From Dermacentor variabilis (taxonomy: Eukaryota; Arthropoda; Arachnida; Ixodida; Ixodidae), in the NCBI RefSeq assembly GCF_050947875.1, contig NC_134568.1:210025845-210089844 (forward strand): 64,000 nucleotides of DNA, given 5' to 3'. Positions 32,464 to 44,299 of the stretch are shown in pieces. The translations under genes were made by a program, and so were the position numbers. The notes below the pieces were generated by a model that made no database searches, was not told the origin of the DNA, and was given only the letters and a program-made list of their open reading frames with translations. The first letter of the stretch is position 1; each line of letters opens with the position of its first letter.

Positions 32464-35280
32464 TTAAGAAAAGAGCTGTTCAAGTAATGCTAGTGTGGGC
32501 TTTACTATATCTTTGTATTTACTTAGGATTAACGGAAGATTATATTTCAACGACTGCAGTTTGTAAAAAGTGCGGAAACGTGAAATTATCCAGAAGTCAA
32601 GAGAACGTGTACGATCATTGGTATTTTGCTGAAGTAATGCTATTGTACTAATAAAGTTTTTAAAAGGGGGTGAAGACACATAGAATGAACGCAAAACACG
32701 AAATTCATACATATGTTGTATTTTCATAATGTTGTACAACCTAAAATAATATTCTGTGGAAGCTAAATAATCGACATTTGCGATATTGCGAACAATTTTC
32801 TTTTGTAATAAACAAATCCTCGTAATATTCCTTTGTGTAGTGGTCAACCATACGAGACTACAGTAATTAATATGAGAAGTGAACAATGCAGAATAAATTT
32901 GTTTTTTGGCTTCCACTGGGAGAATTGCATGGCAACGCGATAGAGCTCCTGTGGTTATTGAAAGTTTTTTGCATAAGTTGTCAACATGCGAATCCCATGT
33001 GAGATTAGAGCTAAATGTTACTCCGAGAATTTTATATTCACTGACGATTTCGATCCTGTGCCCGTCGCAGTATATATCCTGTTCTAAATTGATTACTTTA
33101 TTTTTTGCATGGAAGAAAAGTACTTTGGTTTTAGCTGGGTTAATCTTGAGGCAGTTAGAATTTGACCAGAGTAATAGCTTCTCAAGGACCTGATTACATC
33201 TTGACGCTAGATCGGCTTCATCAGTTCCGGAGAGTAGGATAGTGCTATCATCGGCATATATGATAAATTTTGAGCTTGTGTCAATACAGACAATATCGTT
33301 TATGTATACGTTAAACAAAAGAGGACCTAAAATACTGCCTTGAGGTACACCACATTTTATATCGAGGGGAGATGAATGGTAATTGCCAATGTACACAGAC
33401 TGAGTCCTGTTGGCTAAGTACGAACGGAATAGTTCAAGCTGCTTACCGCGAACCCCGTAGTCCGAGAGTTTTAATATAAGTAGGTTATGGTTAAGTGAAG
33501 CAAATGCCCTACTGTAATCTACGAAAAGACAGAGAGTTATGTGTTTATTTTCAATGTTTTGTAGCACACTTCCTTTAAGAGTTAATAAAGCTGTTTCGGT
33601 AGAGCGTCCTTTTCTAAAACCAAACTGCGCGTCGGAAAGATTTATTTTGTCAAAGAAGTTAGTCAGTCGAGAAAACAATATTTTTTCTAAGCCTTTAGAA
33701 AAAATTGGTATCACAGATATTGGCCTGTGATTTTTTTTCTCTCATTTTTATTGCCTCCCTTGTAAATGACTGTTACCTTGGATCGTTTCAGTGCGTCAGG
33801 AATTTGACCTGATTGGTTAGCGAGATTGAATATGTGAGCGAGCGCAGGTGTAATGTACTATTCGATAACATATTTTATGGGCTTTATTTGTAGGTTGTCT
33901 ATATCTAAAGCCTTGCTGTTCTTTAGACCTAGAAATGTTCGATAAACTTCAGCTTCACTTATATCATGCAGAGCAAAGCTTTCAGCAGGGCAATTGCTTG
34001 ATGGTCTGATAACCTGTAGGTTACTATCTGGAAGGGCGTGGTCTAGAAATGCTTGGTTGAAATGATCAAGCGCCTGACCGACTATTTCACGGTTATTGTG
34101 CGTTAACCTTGAGGGTGTTTCCGTTTTACTTTCGCGACCGAGCACCCTGTTTAGCACTTACCAAGCGGCGTCAGGTTGCTGTTTCTTTATATCAGAAAAC
34201 AACCGCTGATAATATCGTAATTTTACAGACCATAGCTCGGCGTTCAGTTTATTTCTGAAAGTTTTAAAATCTTTCGAATCAGACGGTACTCTTGTATGTA
34301 AGAAGGTGTGAAATAATCGATTTTTCTTATTGATAGCTTTCCTGTGGGCAGGAGTGACCCAAGGTTTTCTTATTCTTTTTGATGGTTTGAAACTTGTAAA
34401 AGGAAAATGTATCGCGTATATTTGCTGAAAAATTTCAATGAACTTAGAATATGCATCATTCACGTTTTTTATTCCGAATATAAAAGACCAATCCTGAGCA
34501 CTGATGTCACGCTTAAATAAAAGTAAAGCATCGTCTGATATATACTGGACTGTGATTGCGTCCCTTCGACCATTCTTGTGAACTTTGGGTGGGAAGAAAA
34601 TCATGAAGGTTGGGCAGTGGTCACTTATGTCACATGCTATGGTTCCTGCATCAGCGACTAGTTTCCGCATTGGTAATAAACAAATCAAGTGTCGATGAAG
34701 TTAGTACAGTGATGCGTGTCGGTGTAGTGATTATATTCACAAAGCCTATGGAAGAAATGGTGGTGTTGAAATCTTGCACGCAAGTGCTAGCGTCAAGGGT
34801 ATTTATATTAAAGTCTCCACCACAACTGAGTTTCAGACTATTTGAGGAAACAAATTGCAAGCTTTCGAAAAAGTTCATAAAGTGCCCAAAATTCCCATTC
34901 GGTGGGCGATAAACGACAGTAATGACGTCAGCGTTTCGTTTCAGTGTTAGTACCTTGTAATTGTTTGTGATGCATGTATAATCCGATATTACTTCATATT
35001 CTTCAGAAGCCTTAACATAAATAGCGACGCCACCGCCCCTACGACTACTGCGATTGATAAAAAAGTTTTTGTATCCATTAAGACGGAGCATTGCACACCC
35101 GTCGTAATACCATGTTTCAGTAAGCATTAAAATACTATACTGAAAAGAGAATTCATCTAGCAAATATGCAATCTGGTCATGCTTAGCGAGAGCAGAGCGT
35201 GTGTTAATATGCAAAACAGAACCGTACATAGAAGAACTTGGAAGAATTTCATAGGGCAACGCAAAATCGTGGTAGCGCAT
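32464..35280 (-). pseudogene. LINE ORF2 pseudogene: endonuclease and reverse transcriptase
   Basis: Starts MRYHDFALPYEILPSSSMYG, then an APE-type endonuclease with LHINTRSA, LMLTETWY, VVYRPPNG, CGGDFNIN, SSTLDLFIT and SDHCPTF (roughly residues 25-230). After a linker (KPWVTPAHRKAINKKNRLFH) comes the RT: NHRPISVIPIFSK, AQFGFRKGRSTETAL, CLFVDYSRAFASLNH, GVPQGSILGPLLFNVYINDI, IIYADDSTILLSG with the YADD catalytic box, and ILGVTFSSNLTWDSHV; then a C-terminal domain without RNase H. Breaks: a frameshift near 34660-34690 in the endonuclease, a TAA stop at about 34155-34157, a second in-frame stop at 33858, and a frameshift in an A-run near 33730. The YADD box is intact. Inactive copy. Confidence 0.93.
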
Positions 35281-35319
35281 TTTGAATACTTAAAGTGTAG
35301 TCAGAAAGAGGGGGGCTAA

Positions 35320-36098
35320 TTACAATGATGTTATCTTATTGAGGTCGTCTTCACAAGTTATGGATATGGCGCCAGAAGTGTCTGACTGCCTCGCAAAAAT
35401 CCTTCCATTATAGGTCCACACGGATCTCCACTGGCAGTCCTTCTTACACTTGATAGCCATACTGAGAAGTCTCTTTAGTGTAGGACAAAGATGCTCATTT
35501 ACATAGATAGGACTTGAGCTGCCAAGTCCTAGGCTGTCATTAGTAAGCCGGGTTTTTCTCGCTTTCCTTAATGTCATGTCGCGCTTCGACCGGGACTTGA
35601 ATTGCACGATAATGTTAGTTTTATCCGGATTACGCGTGGAGATGCGATGGCAAGTCTCGATATCGCACTCACTGATCGGTTCTTCAATAGCATCTCCGAT
35701 AGTGGACAATATGGCAACAACACTTTCATTTTCTGTCTTAACAACTCCCTGGATTTCAAGATTTGCATTCCTAGAATACTGTTCAAGATGAACTACTTGG
35801 TTCTCAAGTTCGCCATTCTTTCTTTCCAAGGAAACGTACTTTGCCTTGATTGCCTGGTTCTCTTTCAAAAGCTGAGTGTTTTTTGCTACTTCAGCTTCAA
35901 ATTTCTTCTTTAAGTCTGTTATTTCTCTATGCGCGAATTCGATGCTCTGTGCCATGTTCTGCTGCTCATTTTCAGATCACGAATTTCATTGCGCAGGTCT
36001 CTCTCGTACGCTTCGCGTGACGATTTCAATTCTATCTTGAGATCATCTTTTAGTTTCTGAAGGATTTCGTCTTTCACTTTTGCAAACTCTTTTGACAT
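35320..36098 (-). pseudogene. LINE ORF1 pseudogene (coiled coil, nucleic-acid binding)
   Basis: The likely start is MSKEFAKVKDEILQKLKDDL at 36098. A long charged coiled coil follows (KIELKSSREAYERDLRNEIR; FAHREITDLKKKFEAEVAKN; QLLKENQAIKAKYVSLERKN; GELENQVVHLEQYSRNANLE). Then comes IQGVVKTENESV, the beginning of an RRM-like domain with CHRISTRNPDKTNIIVQFKS and RSKRDMTLRKARK, and a C-terminal basic segment (LKRLLSMAIKCKKDCQWRSV). A one-base shift in an A-run near 35970 separates the first 43 residues from the rest. No CCHC zinc knuckle. This architecture is that of ORF1 in L1-like and CR1-like elements, which chaperone RNA. Confidence 0.85.
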
Positions 36099-36177
36099 CG
36101 TCACACAAGCAAGGCTAGGCACACACTTGGCAGCAGCGACAAGAAGGAAAAAAAATAACAAAGAGAACCTAACTAAC

Positions 36178-36740
36178 CTGCACCAAAGGAAATAGCAGGC
36201 GTAAGGCGATGCACACAAGGGTCGTCGCCACTGCCAAGTGAATGCAGTAAGCGCAAGAAGGCTCCTTTTGTAGCTTCTGGAATGGGTGACGTCAGGCCTT
36301 TGTTGTAGATATCAGCGCCGCCAAAGAGTGCCGCGCCTCCTGTTGTCGATGCGTGCCGAGTAGCGTGTCAGGTCATGTGGTCTCGGCTGATGCTGACGTG
36401 GCGCACAATTGCGGCTGCGCAGAGACAATCTGCACCAAAGGAAATAGCAGGCGTAAGGCGATGCACACCAGGGTCGTCGCCACTGCCAAGTGAATGCAGT
36501 AAGCGCAAAAAGGCTCCTTTTGTAGCTTCTGGAATGGGTGACGTCAGGCCTTTGTTGTGGATATCAGCGCCGCCGAAGAGTGCCGCGCCTCCTGTTGTCG
36601 ATGCGTGCCGAGTAGCGTGTCAGGTCACGTGGTCTCGGCCGATGCTGACGTGGCGCACAATTGCGGCTGCGCAGAGACAATCTGCACCAAAGGAAATAGC
36701 AGGCATAAGGCGATGCACACCAGGGTCGTCGTCACTGCCA
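36178..36740 (-). repeat. 252-bp tandem monomers at the LINE 5' end
   Basis: The block ctgcaccaaaggaaatagca begins at 36178, 36430 and 36682, exactly 252 bases apart each time. Between, the units are almost identical (for example gaatgcagtaagcgcaa(g/a)aaggc, ttgttgt(a/g)gatatcagcgccgcc, gcgtgccgagtagcgtgtcag). There are two complete units and about 60 bases of a third, which ends at cactgccaagt near 36740. The innermost unit abuts the ORF1 leader. The frame across the units reads repeated peptides, but this follows from 252 being divisible by three. Confidence 0.93.
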
Positions 36741-36941
36741 AGTCGAAGTGAAACTTCACTATTTTTTTTGCTCGCTTACCGAATGAGCCGGTGGACTTGC
36801 GTACACTTTTTTTTTAAATTCGCAGTTCCGCTCGAAAGGTGAAGCACCGATTGCGATAGCAAATTAGTAGATAGCTGTACGAAGTAATAGTAGTTTTATT
36901 GGCTGCATAAACCTGTAAACATTTGCTTAGTAACTAAATTG

Positions 36942-37071
36942 ACAATGATAGAATGTGTGAGCGTGACTCAGCAAGGACGTAGAAAGAAACCGACACACAG
37001 AGACAGCGCTGTCTTTGCATGTCTGCTTCTTTCTACATCCTTGTTAGTTGCGCTTACACATTCTATAATGA
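36942..37071. repeat. Palindrome, Penelope-tail-like
   Basis: atgatagaatgtgtgagcgtg pairs with gcgcttacacattctataatg, and caaggacgtagaaagaa with ttctttctacatccttg. Centre near gacagcgctgtc (about 37004-37015). Confidence 0.75.
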
Positions 37072-37677
37072 ATTCAAACCAACTAGCCCGTCAACATGTT
37101 TTAGCTAAATTGGCCAGCATGGTGTCACGTGCGCATAACCAACACATCTGGACATGAACACATCTCGCTCGATGAGCGCGGAAACTTGCTGTGAAAATCC
37201 TGTAGCGAAGAATCGCGGCAGCAGCAAGCGAATTGACCTTCATATATGTCTCGCTTCAGTGCAAACGAAACGTCGAAAGCACAGTGCATGTGAAACTACC
37301 GGCACTACGCACACTCTGCAAGCATTGCATATTGCTCTGAAGATGAGGCCTGCACATGCACGCACTTTAGCCATGTCGCAGATAGCTTTCAAGACACACG
37401 AGCGTCAGCAACGTGTCCCTACGGCATCCGCCAAAGCATCTACTACGGCATCCGCGATTCGCGTGACAACGCCGTAGTAGATGCCGCGGTTGTCTCCACT
37501 CTGTACGGAGCGACTGGCGAGGCACCATAGCAGCCACTGGAGAAGAATGCCCCTCCTCCCTCGCCTCACTCCCCTGCCTCTCGCGCCACAGGAGAAGGCA
37601 TGCATCCGGGCCACATTCCTCATTTGCACATGCAAGATTGAACCGCGTTTGCCAGCTCATTCTTCTACGTGTTCACT

Positions 37678-37752
37678 CATACAGAACCTTACAGCGACGG
37701 CGATGGCAGAAATGCACCTGGAGCGTCCACATAATTGCTATCGCAATAAAAC
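37678..37752 (+). repeat. Dispersed repeat (gcctggagcgtccat family)
   Basis: cagaaccttacagcgacggc, gaaatgcacctggagcgtcc, ttgctatcgcaataaaact. It lies about 60 bases from the right end of the putative outer element ending at 37812. Confidence 0.75.
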
Positions 37753-37812
37753 TGCCATTTTGAGGAGGGTTCAGCTTATACAAAAGTGCGACTTATAGAC
37801 CATAAAATACAG

Positions 37813-39790
37813 TAATCACATAGAGCTTTTTCTTGTAACTGGATTTCCTACCCTCTATATAGTACAGAACAATGGTGCCTCCTGCATCATCATTGTGTAA
37901 TCTCTGGCATATGCACATACCAAAACTTTGCATGTATAACCTGCATTGAAAATTCCGGAAAATTTAACAGTAAAGTCAGGGTGGGGGTTGTATGTAAATT
38001 TCACCCTGAGGTGTGGCTGCATGGCAGTGCATGTCGCACCGACATGAAGCCACACCTCGAGGCAAAGTTGCTAGTCATTTAAGGTTTTGTTATCTCCTAG
38101 GACTCCCCCCCTGCGTGTTAAAGCTCCCTCCCCTCTTTCATGGTCGCCCATTCTCCTTCTCTTTTTGGATTGCCATTTTGCATTTTGTCTGTGTTAGCCA
38201 GTTGGCAAATAGTGCATGTGGCACCGGCGATCCAGAACTCGGATTACGAAAGCTGCACTTGATGGTAGTCCTTTACTGCATAGCAGAAGATTATCAGCAT
38301 TGCGAAGAGGTTGGGAACAGAGCCACTGCCTGAAGATATGATGTGGAAGAGTTGTGCATTTGCGAGACTGTTTTTACAAAGATTTGAGCGTTTCTGTGTG
38401 GAGTTTTTTCTGCTGGTTATACACACTAATTTTTTATTCTTTCTGGGCTGTTGTAATTGTGGGTTCAGGTTATGCAAGGGGCAAGTTGTATGAGAAAAAA
38501 TATGGTGTTACGAGCTGTACAGTAATAAAATGCTCTGTAATAAAAATATAGTGATTACAAATGAAACAAAATTCAGTTTTAGTTCCTATAGAAATGCATC
38601 CATATGTGTTAATTATAATGAAACGAAACTTTCTTGCCAATGGGTATAACAAACCATTTTTCAAAAGCAGCTGTTTCATGCCACACATTCACTTCAAGAA
38701 AAGGTGTTTGATGTTGGCATGCATGGCAGTTTAAGAGTCTGTCTCGTGCCATCTGGCAAAGTGGGAAGGAACATCCACCTTGACACGTGTGTCACGCCTG
38801 TCATGTGTTGCCAATATCAAATGACCCTGCGGCTCATGTGGTACTAATACACAGCAAAGTGCACGCATCGCTTATCATGTGCTTATCTTAAGGGTATATC
38901 TTGACCCATTATTTGAAGGTTACGTAACTATACTGAAAGAGGAGTGGACATGGCAGGCATGGCGACAATGAAAGATGTGCAACAAAATAAAGCACATGCG
39001 CTTTTACTAGGTCTCTGGAAGCGTGTCACAATCAAAATATAACGTGTCCTGAGGAACCGTGCACTTGTGCGGGCAATGTACCAATATATTTTAAAAGCCA
39101 CTGAACATTATGAGTAAACTGTAATGCTAACTCAATGCATATGGATGTGGTTTAATAGCCTATATGAACACATAAGCCTCAGCCTATGTGCTCTAAAATA
39201 TGGTAGAAATCGTAAAATATTTCTGGTCAAGGTCATGTATAGCTATAACAAAGTAATTGCAGTGCCTCGTCAACTTCATTACCTCTTTAATGTGCCAATT
39301 AATTATGTCCATTGAAAATTTAGTTTCAGCACATTTCTGGCATCTTCAGAATCATGAAAAGTGTGCAGTTGCAGAATGGATCAAGAATTCTCAATTCTTA
39401 AGTCAATTTCGTCTAGTTTACAGACTGTAGACTCCATGGGGGCTCTCTACTGGAACGTCGGATATGAAAACGTTATTTCATGTCTGGCATACTTGGAAAG
39501 AACCTCTATCCAGCTACTGAAAAATATGCTTGATGTTAGGTAAAAAAAAAAAACAAAAAAAATGAACCTGATTCATGACGACATTGTTACACGATGAGCA
39601 GTCGTGCACCCATCCAACTCATTTTGCTAAAGCACTTTACACATATTATTCAAACTTGCAGCCCAGGTAAAATCAGACATGTTTCAAGATGTATGCAGTA
39701 TGCTTTAGTTGCCATTATTTTCATTAGTGCATTTGCTTTTTGAAGCACTGTCTTGGTGTGCACAATTGTGGACACTTCCTGTAGGGGTTG
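37813..39790. other. Intron sequence without recognised features
   Basis: It has a short gtggctgcatgg...catgaagccacacctc-type inverted repeat near 38015-38060. Open frames (60-106 codons) have no motif. AT-rich from 38330. Confidence 0.5.
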
Positions 39791-40565
39791 CAGTCAAACC
39801 CGGACATATTGAACCTGGGTATATAGAATTATTTCTATATGAAACAGTTGTAACATCTTCTTGGAAATCCCATGCAAAAGCATAGCACTGTACTACAGGT
39901 ATATCAAACTCCCATTCACTGCCACATTTGCTTTATATATTGAAGTCCTGTTCATTGTACCATGCTGCGCCTTTGCTAGTGCACTTCTAACGACATCGCG
40001 ATCACTTCTTGCGTTATCGGAAGTATTCATGCTGCCGAAACGGTACTGTTTTGACAGATGCTGTCAAGGCATTGAATATGAAAGGCAGTACAGTACATGC
40101 CGTGGAGAGAAAGTGAGCAAGGTGTGTGCCTCAAAGGATGAAAGGTTCATGCAGCAAGCATCTTATTTGCACTCCGTAATTCCAGAGTTGCTGTAGCAAT
40201 CTGCACTGCATTACAGCCGTGTAATGTGGTGAAACATACTGATAGTGCGAGCCATTGTGATGTGAAGCATGCTACCTGCGGCCGTTCGTTACCGGAAAAA
40301 ATATCTCCGTACTGCTTCTCGAATGCAAAAGGCCTCCCGGTCCAATAATTGCGCTCCACAAGAAATGGGTGGCACTCAAATCTTTTCGTTGGGTGGCTCC
40401 GGGCATGAGATCGGTAAATTCCCGCTATTCATGTTCTTGGGAGACTGTCTGAGACATGCGGAGTTATCAAATAAGCTTCAGATAGGCATTTTTTATATTT
40501 TAAATTACCAATGTATCAAACTATTTTGTGATCCCCTTCAAGTTCAATATATCCAGGTTCGACTA
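39791..40565. mobile_element. pogo/Tc1-like MITE, related to 11265 and 19762
   Basis: Left terminus cagtcaaacccggacatatt at 39791, right terminus aatatatccaggttcgacta at about 40565. The interior block tgttttgacagatgctgtcaa matches the 19762 copy. The flanking TA is not preserved (ttg at left). It ends about 275 bases before an MROH1 exon. Confidence 0.8.
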
Positions 40566-40839
40566 AATAACAATGTTTAAATGTGTTGTCTGAAGTGAAC
40601 CCACACTTGCTTTTGATTGGGAGGAAACGTAGCAGATAAATACTGATGTAAGCTTAAAATATCACATTATTTTATTGAGAAGGAACTCTGTCAGTGTAAA
40701 GGCCAGGTCATGTCCTGTGTAGTTTATAAAGTATAATTTCTGATGTTTCTATTGTAAAGTGCTTACAGACAGCATTTTATTGCTCTGCATATTCAAAAAC
40801 AAGAGATGTCTCTCCTGTTGCCCTTTACTTTTGACACAG

Positions 40840-40992
40840 GATATAACTGGTGACAGTTATCATGAGAAGCTTTTGGCGACAGTTGTCCTGAGTTATGGCC
40901 ATGTTTCTCTACGAGCTCCAGCATCCATCTTGACTACCAGAATTGAAACACCCATTTTGAGAAGTGCTGCCAAATTCTACCAAGCATCGAAG
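40840..40992 (+). CDS. MROH1: MROH1-like exon
   Basis: Phase 0, 51 codons starting DITGDSYHEKLLATVVLSYG, then HVSLRAPASILTTRIETPIL and RSAAKFYQASK. The acceptor is ttacttttgacacag (AG 40838-40839) and the donor is GTATGA at 40993. The L.YGHV..RAP motif followed by IE..IL matches the MROH1 block with CYGHVAARAP. The downstream confident exon at 42202 also starts in phase 0, so any exon between must be a multiple of three bases (see 42008-42016). Confidence 0.92.
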
Positions 40993-41203
40993 GTATGATA
41001 GAACTTAGTGTCAGTGTTGTTCAAGCAATTCTTTCTGTTAATTTTATTAACGCAGCTTGATAGCCCAGATTTTAAACTTCTTTATTTGTTTGGATAGATA
41101 ATTTTTGTTTATGCTTGGCACTAAGTATTATAAATGCTTTAGTAAAGCTTTCAACTTTTGTGTGCTGTGAACTCATCATTTGTTATGAGGACTTTCACTA
41201 ATA

Positions 41204-41940
41204 CAGTCGACTTCCATTAATTCAACCCTGACGGCACCAACCAGATTGATCTAATTATCCGGTGGGTTGGATGAAACAAGATGGAGAGAAAAAAACTGCA
41301 ATACACACCACTAATATATTTGGCAGTATTTGCCCGATTCAAACACACCCCCGAATAAAACACACACCGAGTTTCTTTGTCCATAGTAGTAAACTGGTCG
41401 TAAATGACATTGCAGCTCCTAAACAAAGCAGAAACTTAATGTGCTCCCGATTTTTTAACAAGAAAAGTTGCTGCACAATAGCAGCCAGTTTCTTAGCTTT
41501 GCCACACATACTTTTTAAAGTCAGCTTTCCAGCAATGCATTTGTTTTATGCAGCAAAGCATAAAAACATTGCAAAGACACTTTTAGTTTGCTGTCTGATT
41601 GCACTGCACGGGCAATTTTTGGCCCAATATGCTTTTAAATGCTGTGACCAAACATCGCGAGCTACAGTTATAGCTTGAAATGTTCCTAGGGCGGGCTAAA
41701 AGTAGGCATATTCAGCGAGAGATGACGCATATTTAGTGCATTCACTGACCCTTAAGCTCCGCTGAGACATGCTGCCACTACAGGGGTTGCTATTGGGGTC
41801 ACTATAGGGGTCAGGTGCGTGTATGCTACCTCCAATGAAGGCCAATATTTAGGATTGAAATAACGAAAGTTTGGGCCCATAGAAGTGCAGAGGTGCCGGC
41901 CAGGACCTTCTATTAGAACCAAATTAATGGAAGTCCATTG
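41204..41940. mobile_element. TA-flanked MITE (cagtcgacttccattaatt ends)
   Basis: Left terminus cagtcgacttccattaattc at 41204, right terminus aaattaatggaagtccattg at 41940, both flanked by TA. It fills most of the intron between the 40840 exon and the candidate micro-exon, ending 67 bases before it. No transposase. Confidence 0.85.
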
Positions 41941-42007
41941 TACTGCGTAAGTAGTGGCCATATACTGTGTCACAATATCATACACTGTTGTTTCTTTTCC
42001 ATTTTAG

Positions 42008-42016
42008 GTTAACACA
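42008..42016 (+). CDS. MROH1: Candidate 9-base micro-exon of the MROH1-like gene
   Basis: The sequence ttttccattttag / gttaacaca / gtaagt has a good polypyrimidine-AG acceptor ending at 42007 and a perfect GTAAGT donor at 42017, leaving nine bases that encode Val-Asn-Thr in phase 0. Both neighbouring exons have phase 0 edges here, so insertion keeps the frame. In vertebrate MROH1 the segment between the two neighbours contains a few more residues, including a VETK tetrapeptide just before the conserved DP. The joined tick order would be QASK-VNT-DPSVRNAM. This is inference from splice signals and family alignment from memory. Confidence 0.42.
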
Positions 42017-42201
42017 GTAAGTTGGTTACAGTGGCCTATTTAATTTTGATGTATTGCTTATTGTGAGCATGCCGTGCTTATTCATTGCATGTTTGCACAA
42101 AGTTTGACCACTCTGCACTTGTCTTGGAATCCTTGGACTTTATTGACTTGTGCACTTCAGTGCCTTGGAATGCAAAACATTGGTTGCCGATCGCATTACA
42201 G

Positions 42202-42404
42202 GACCCCTCAGTGCGAAATGCAATGCTCCGCACTGTGAAGATGATTGCAGATGCAGTTCACCCAGACAGACTTCAGGAGCAGTATGTCTTCTACTCAAGG
42301 GGCGAGCTGGTTACTGAGATGCAACAATTGCTCAAGGCTGAGAATCCAGTCCTTGTCACATCCTCAACAAGGGCTCTGGTTCTCATGGCTCTGGCTAGCC
42401 TTGT
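42202..42404 (+). CDS. MROH1: MROH1-like exon
   Basis: Phase 0 start with DPSVRNAMLRTVKMIADAVH, then PDRLQEQYVFYSRGELVTEM, QQLLKAENPVLVTSSTRALV and LMALASL, ending with two bases of a split Val codon. The acceptor is tcgcattacag (AG 42200-42201). The frame stays open past 42404, but homology stops at LASL; a GT at 42405 (gtatcc, a weak donor) leaves two bases that pair exactly with the one base contributed by the next exon, giving a smooth LASLV-KLDPP junction that parallels YLVSVEPALDE in MROH1. The donor is therefore chosen by phase and family pattern. Confidence 0.86.
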
Positions 42405-43091
42405 GTATCCTCTGGTTGACTATCAATGTGTTGAAACTAATACCTCTGTTAGACGGGCAAATTTAGTGTCATTTCAAGCAAGTGTACTTCACTGTTCGTG
42501 TCATTCACAGGCTATCAGATGGAAAGGTTTAGTGGCATTTACTGCAAAATGCGCTTGGCTACGAGTGCGATTGTCGAACTCGCTTGGTTGAATCAAAGTA
42601 TATAGCCTTAATGGTAGTGCTTTAAATAAAAATAAAATAATACGCGGTGAACAGTCAGCGCTGATCCTGAAACCACTTTCTTTATTTATAATGTTCTAAG
42701 CATCCCCGATTATGAAAACACCTTCTTTGCCAACTAAATCCATATAGTTTTTTAGGTGTTATTACTTCGCCACTGTCGGGACTTCCAAATGTGCAGCACA
42801 TCACTTGGGTGTTGGATGCACTGTCGTCTGGTCTTCACTTGTGACAATTGATTGTTATACAGTCGGCGACTGATAATTCAGACAGCTCTGCAGCACTGCC
42901 ACTGGCCCCTACACTTAACGTATAAGGATGACTGATGTCTTGAGCACTTTACAAGTGAGCTTTGCGGTAATTTGAACTTAGACTATGCGAATGTGTGCTA
43001 ATTTAACCACCGAGATGAGCAGTAATAGCGATATTTTGGTTTTGATAAGTCGCCAAGCATGGGGGTTGTCAGCCATGTTGCTGGCACCTCC
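42405..43091. other. Intron sequence; possible end of another TA element
   Basis: The first part keeps the exon frame open to about 42589 but is not homologous to MROH1. tacagtcggcgactgataattcag at about 42859 looks like a single terminus of a further pogo-like element; its partner was not found. Confidence 0.4.
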
Positions 43092-43904
43092 TTAAAGGGA
43101 CACTAAAGGCTAATACTAAGTCGACGTGGACTGTTTATATATCATTCCAGAAACCTCGCAACACTTGTTTCATGCCAAGAAGAGACTGAGTTTACGAGAA
43201 AATTGCATCTGAAAGGTCCGAATACCGTTATAGAAATTCAAATTTCCTTCCACCCAACCGGGGGAGTGGTGATGTTGCATGTGCCATCAGCACCCTTTGC
43301 TGCCGTCGGTGAGTAAAACAGCGCCCAATGGACGGTGGTACCGAGCCAAGGCAGATAAAGTCAAAGCGGTGGATTCGCCGCTGCAGCTGCTTTCTGGCCA
43401 AGTGGCACAGATCGTTCGGGCATCCCGCGACATCACATGGAAGTTGAATTCTCTGCTACTTGCAGTTTGTACGAGTTTTGCACGCCAGCAAAACCAGAAC
43501 AGCACTACACGATAACTACTGCAATGCGAAAGGGTGGGTGGAGTCAAAAGAAGACGAAACTGTTCGACCACCTGCGTCATTGTCAAGGGTTATTTCAATG
43601 AATTCTTTTGTCTAAACATAAAATAGAACTGGACAAGTACCATTTTATTTCGTCTGATAATACAATACAAGGTTGTTTTGTGCAACGAGTGGTTGAGTAC
43701 TAGTGACAGAATTTAACTGAGGAGTGCTTTCATCATCGGGCAATTACTTGAATTTCCCAGGGGAGTCTCTAATCATGTCCTGCATTTGCCTCAATTTCTC
43801 GATTATTAAGGCTCTGTTCGCGATAATATTGACGCCTTAGAGATTCTCAAGCACAAATCTATCACTTTAGCTTGACTTAATATTTGACTTTAGTATCCCT
43901 TTAA
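43092..43904. mobile_element. TTAA-flanked MITE (agggacactaaag ends)
   Basis: Left: TTAA (43092-43095), agggacactaaaggc. Right: gactttagtatccct, TTAA (43901-43904). Inverted termini with a TTAA duplication, as in the 27816 element but of another family. An end of the same family (tctctttagtgcccctttaa) is at about 47493-47513. Confidence 0.85.
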
Positions 43905-44299
43905 AACCGAAACTAGTGAAGCCTAGTTGATCTAGTAGTCGCCATTCGCACTAAACAACAGGACAAGCCAAACCAATAAGTCATAATGGCTGCATTTGCA
44001 ACTTGTGCAATTTGTCATGTAAGTTCCGTTCCACGCGTCCAGTGTTTGTTAATTTACATGTTAAATAGCAACACAGTCCTGGGCGACTCCTTCAGGCAGA
44101 TTCAAGTGCTGCCAACTCCACCTTTGAGGGATGTGCTGGACAACGACTGTTGTGGAAAAAATACATAATTATTGAGCTATCACAGTGGGGTCAACTTTTG
44201 TTACGTTGCCGAGGGACAAAGATTCGATGCATGCATTACTGTATTTTTGCCTACCTATAGTGACAGCATGACAATGGTTCAGATATGTGTTGTGATTTT

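Noticed and set aside
36178..36740. Tandem units considered as a CRISPR-like or satellite array
   Set aside because: Units of 252 bases with no spacers, located exactly at the LINE 5' end; eukaryotic context.
42085..42591. Treating the whole 168-codon frame as one exon
   Set aside because: Family resemblance is confined to 42202-42404; the flanks are intron read-through and the phase of the next exon fits only the donor at 42405.
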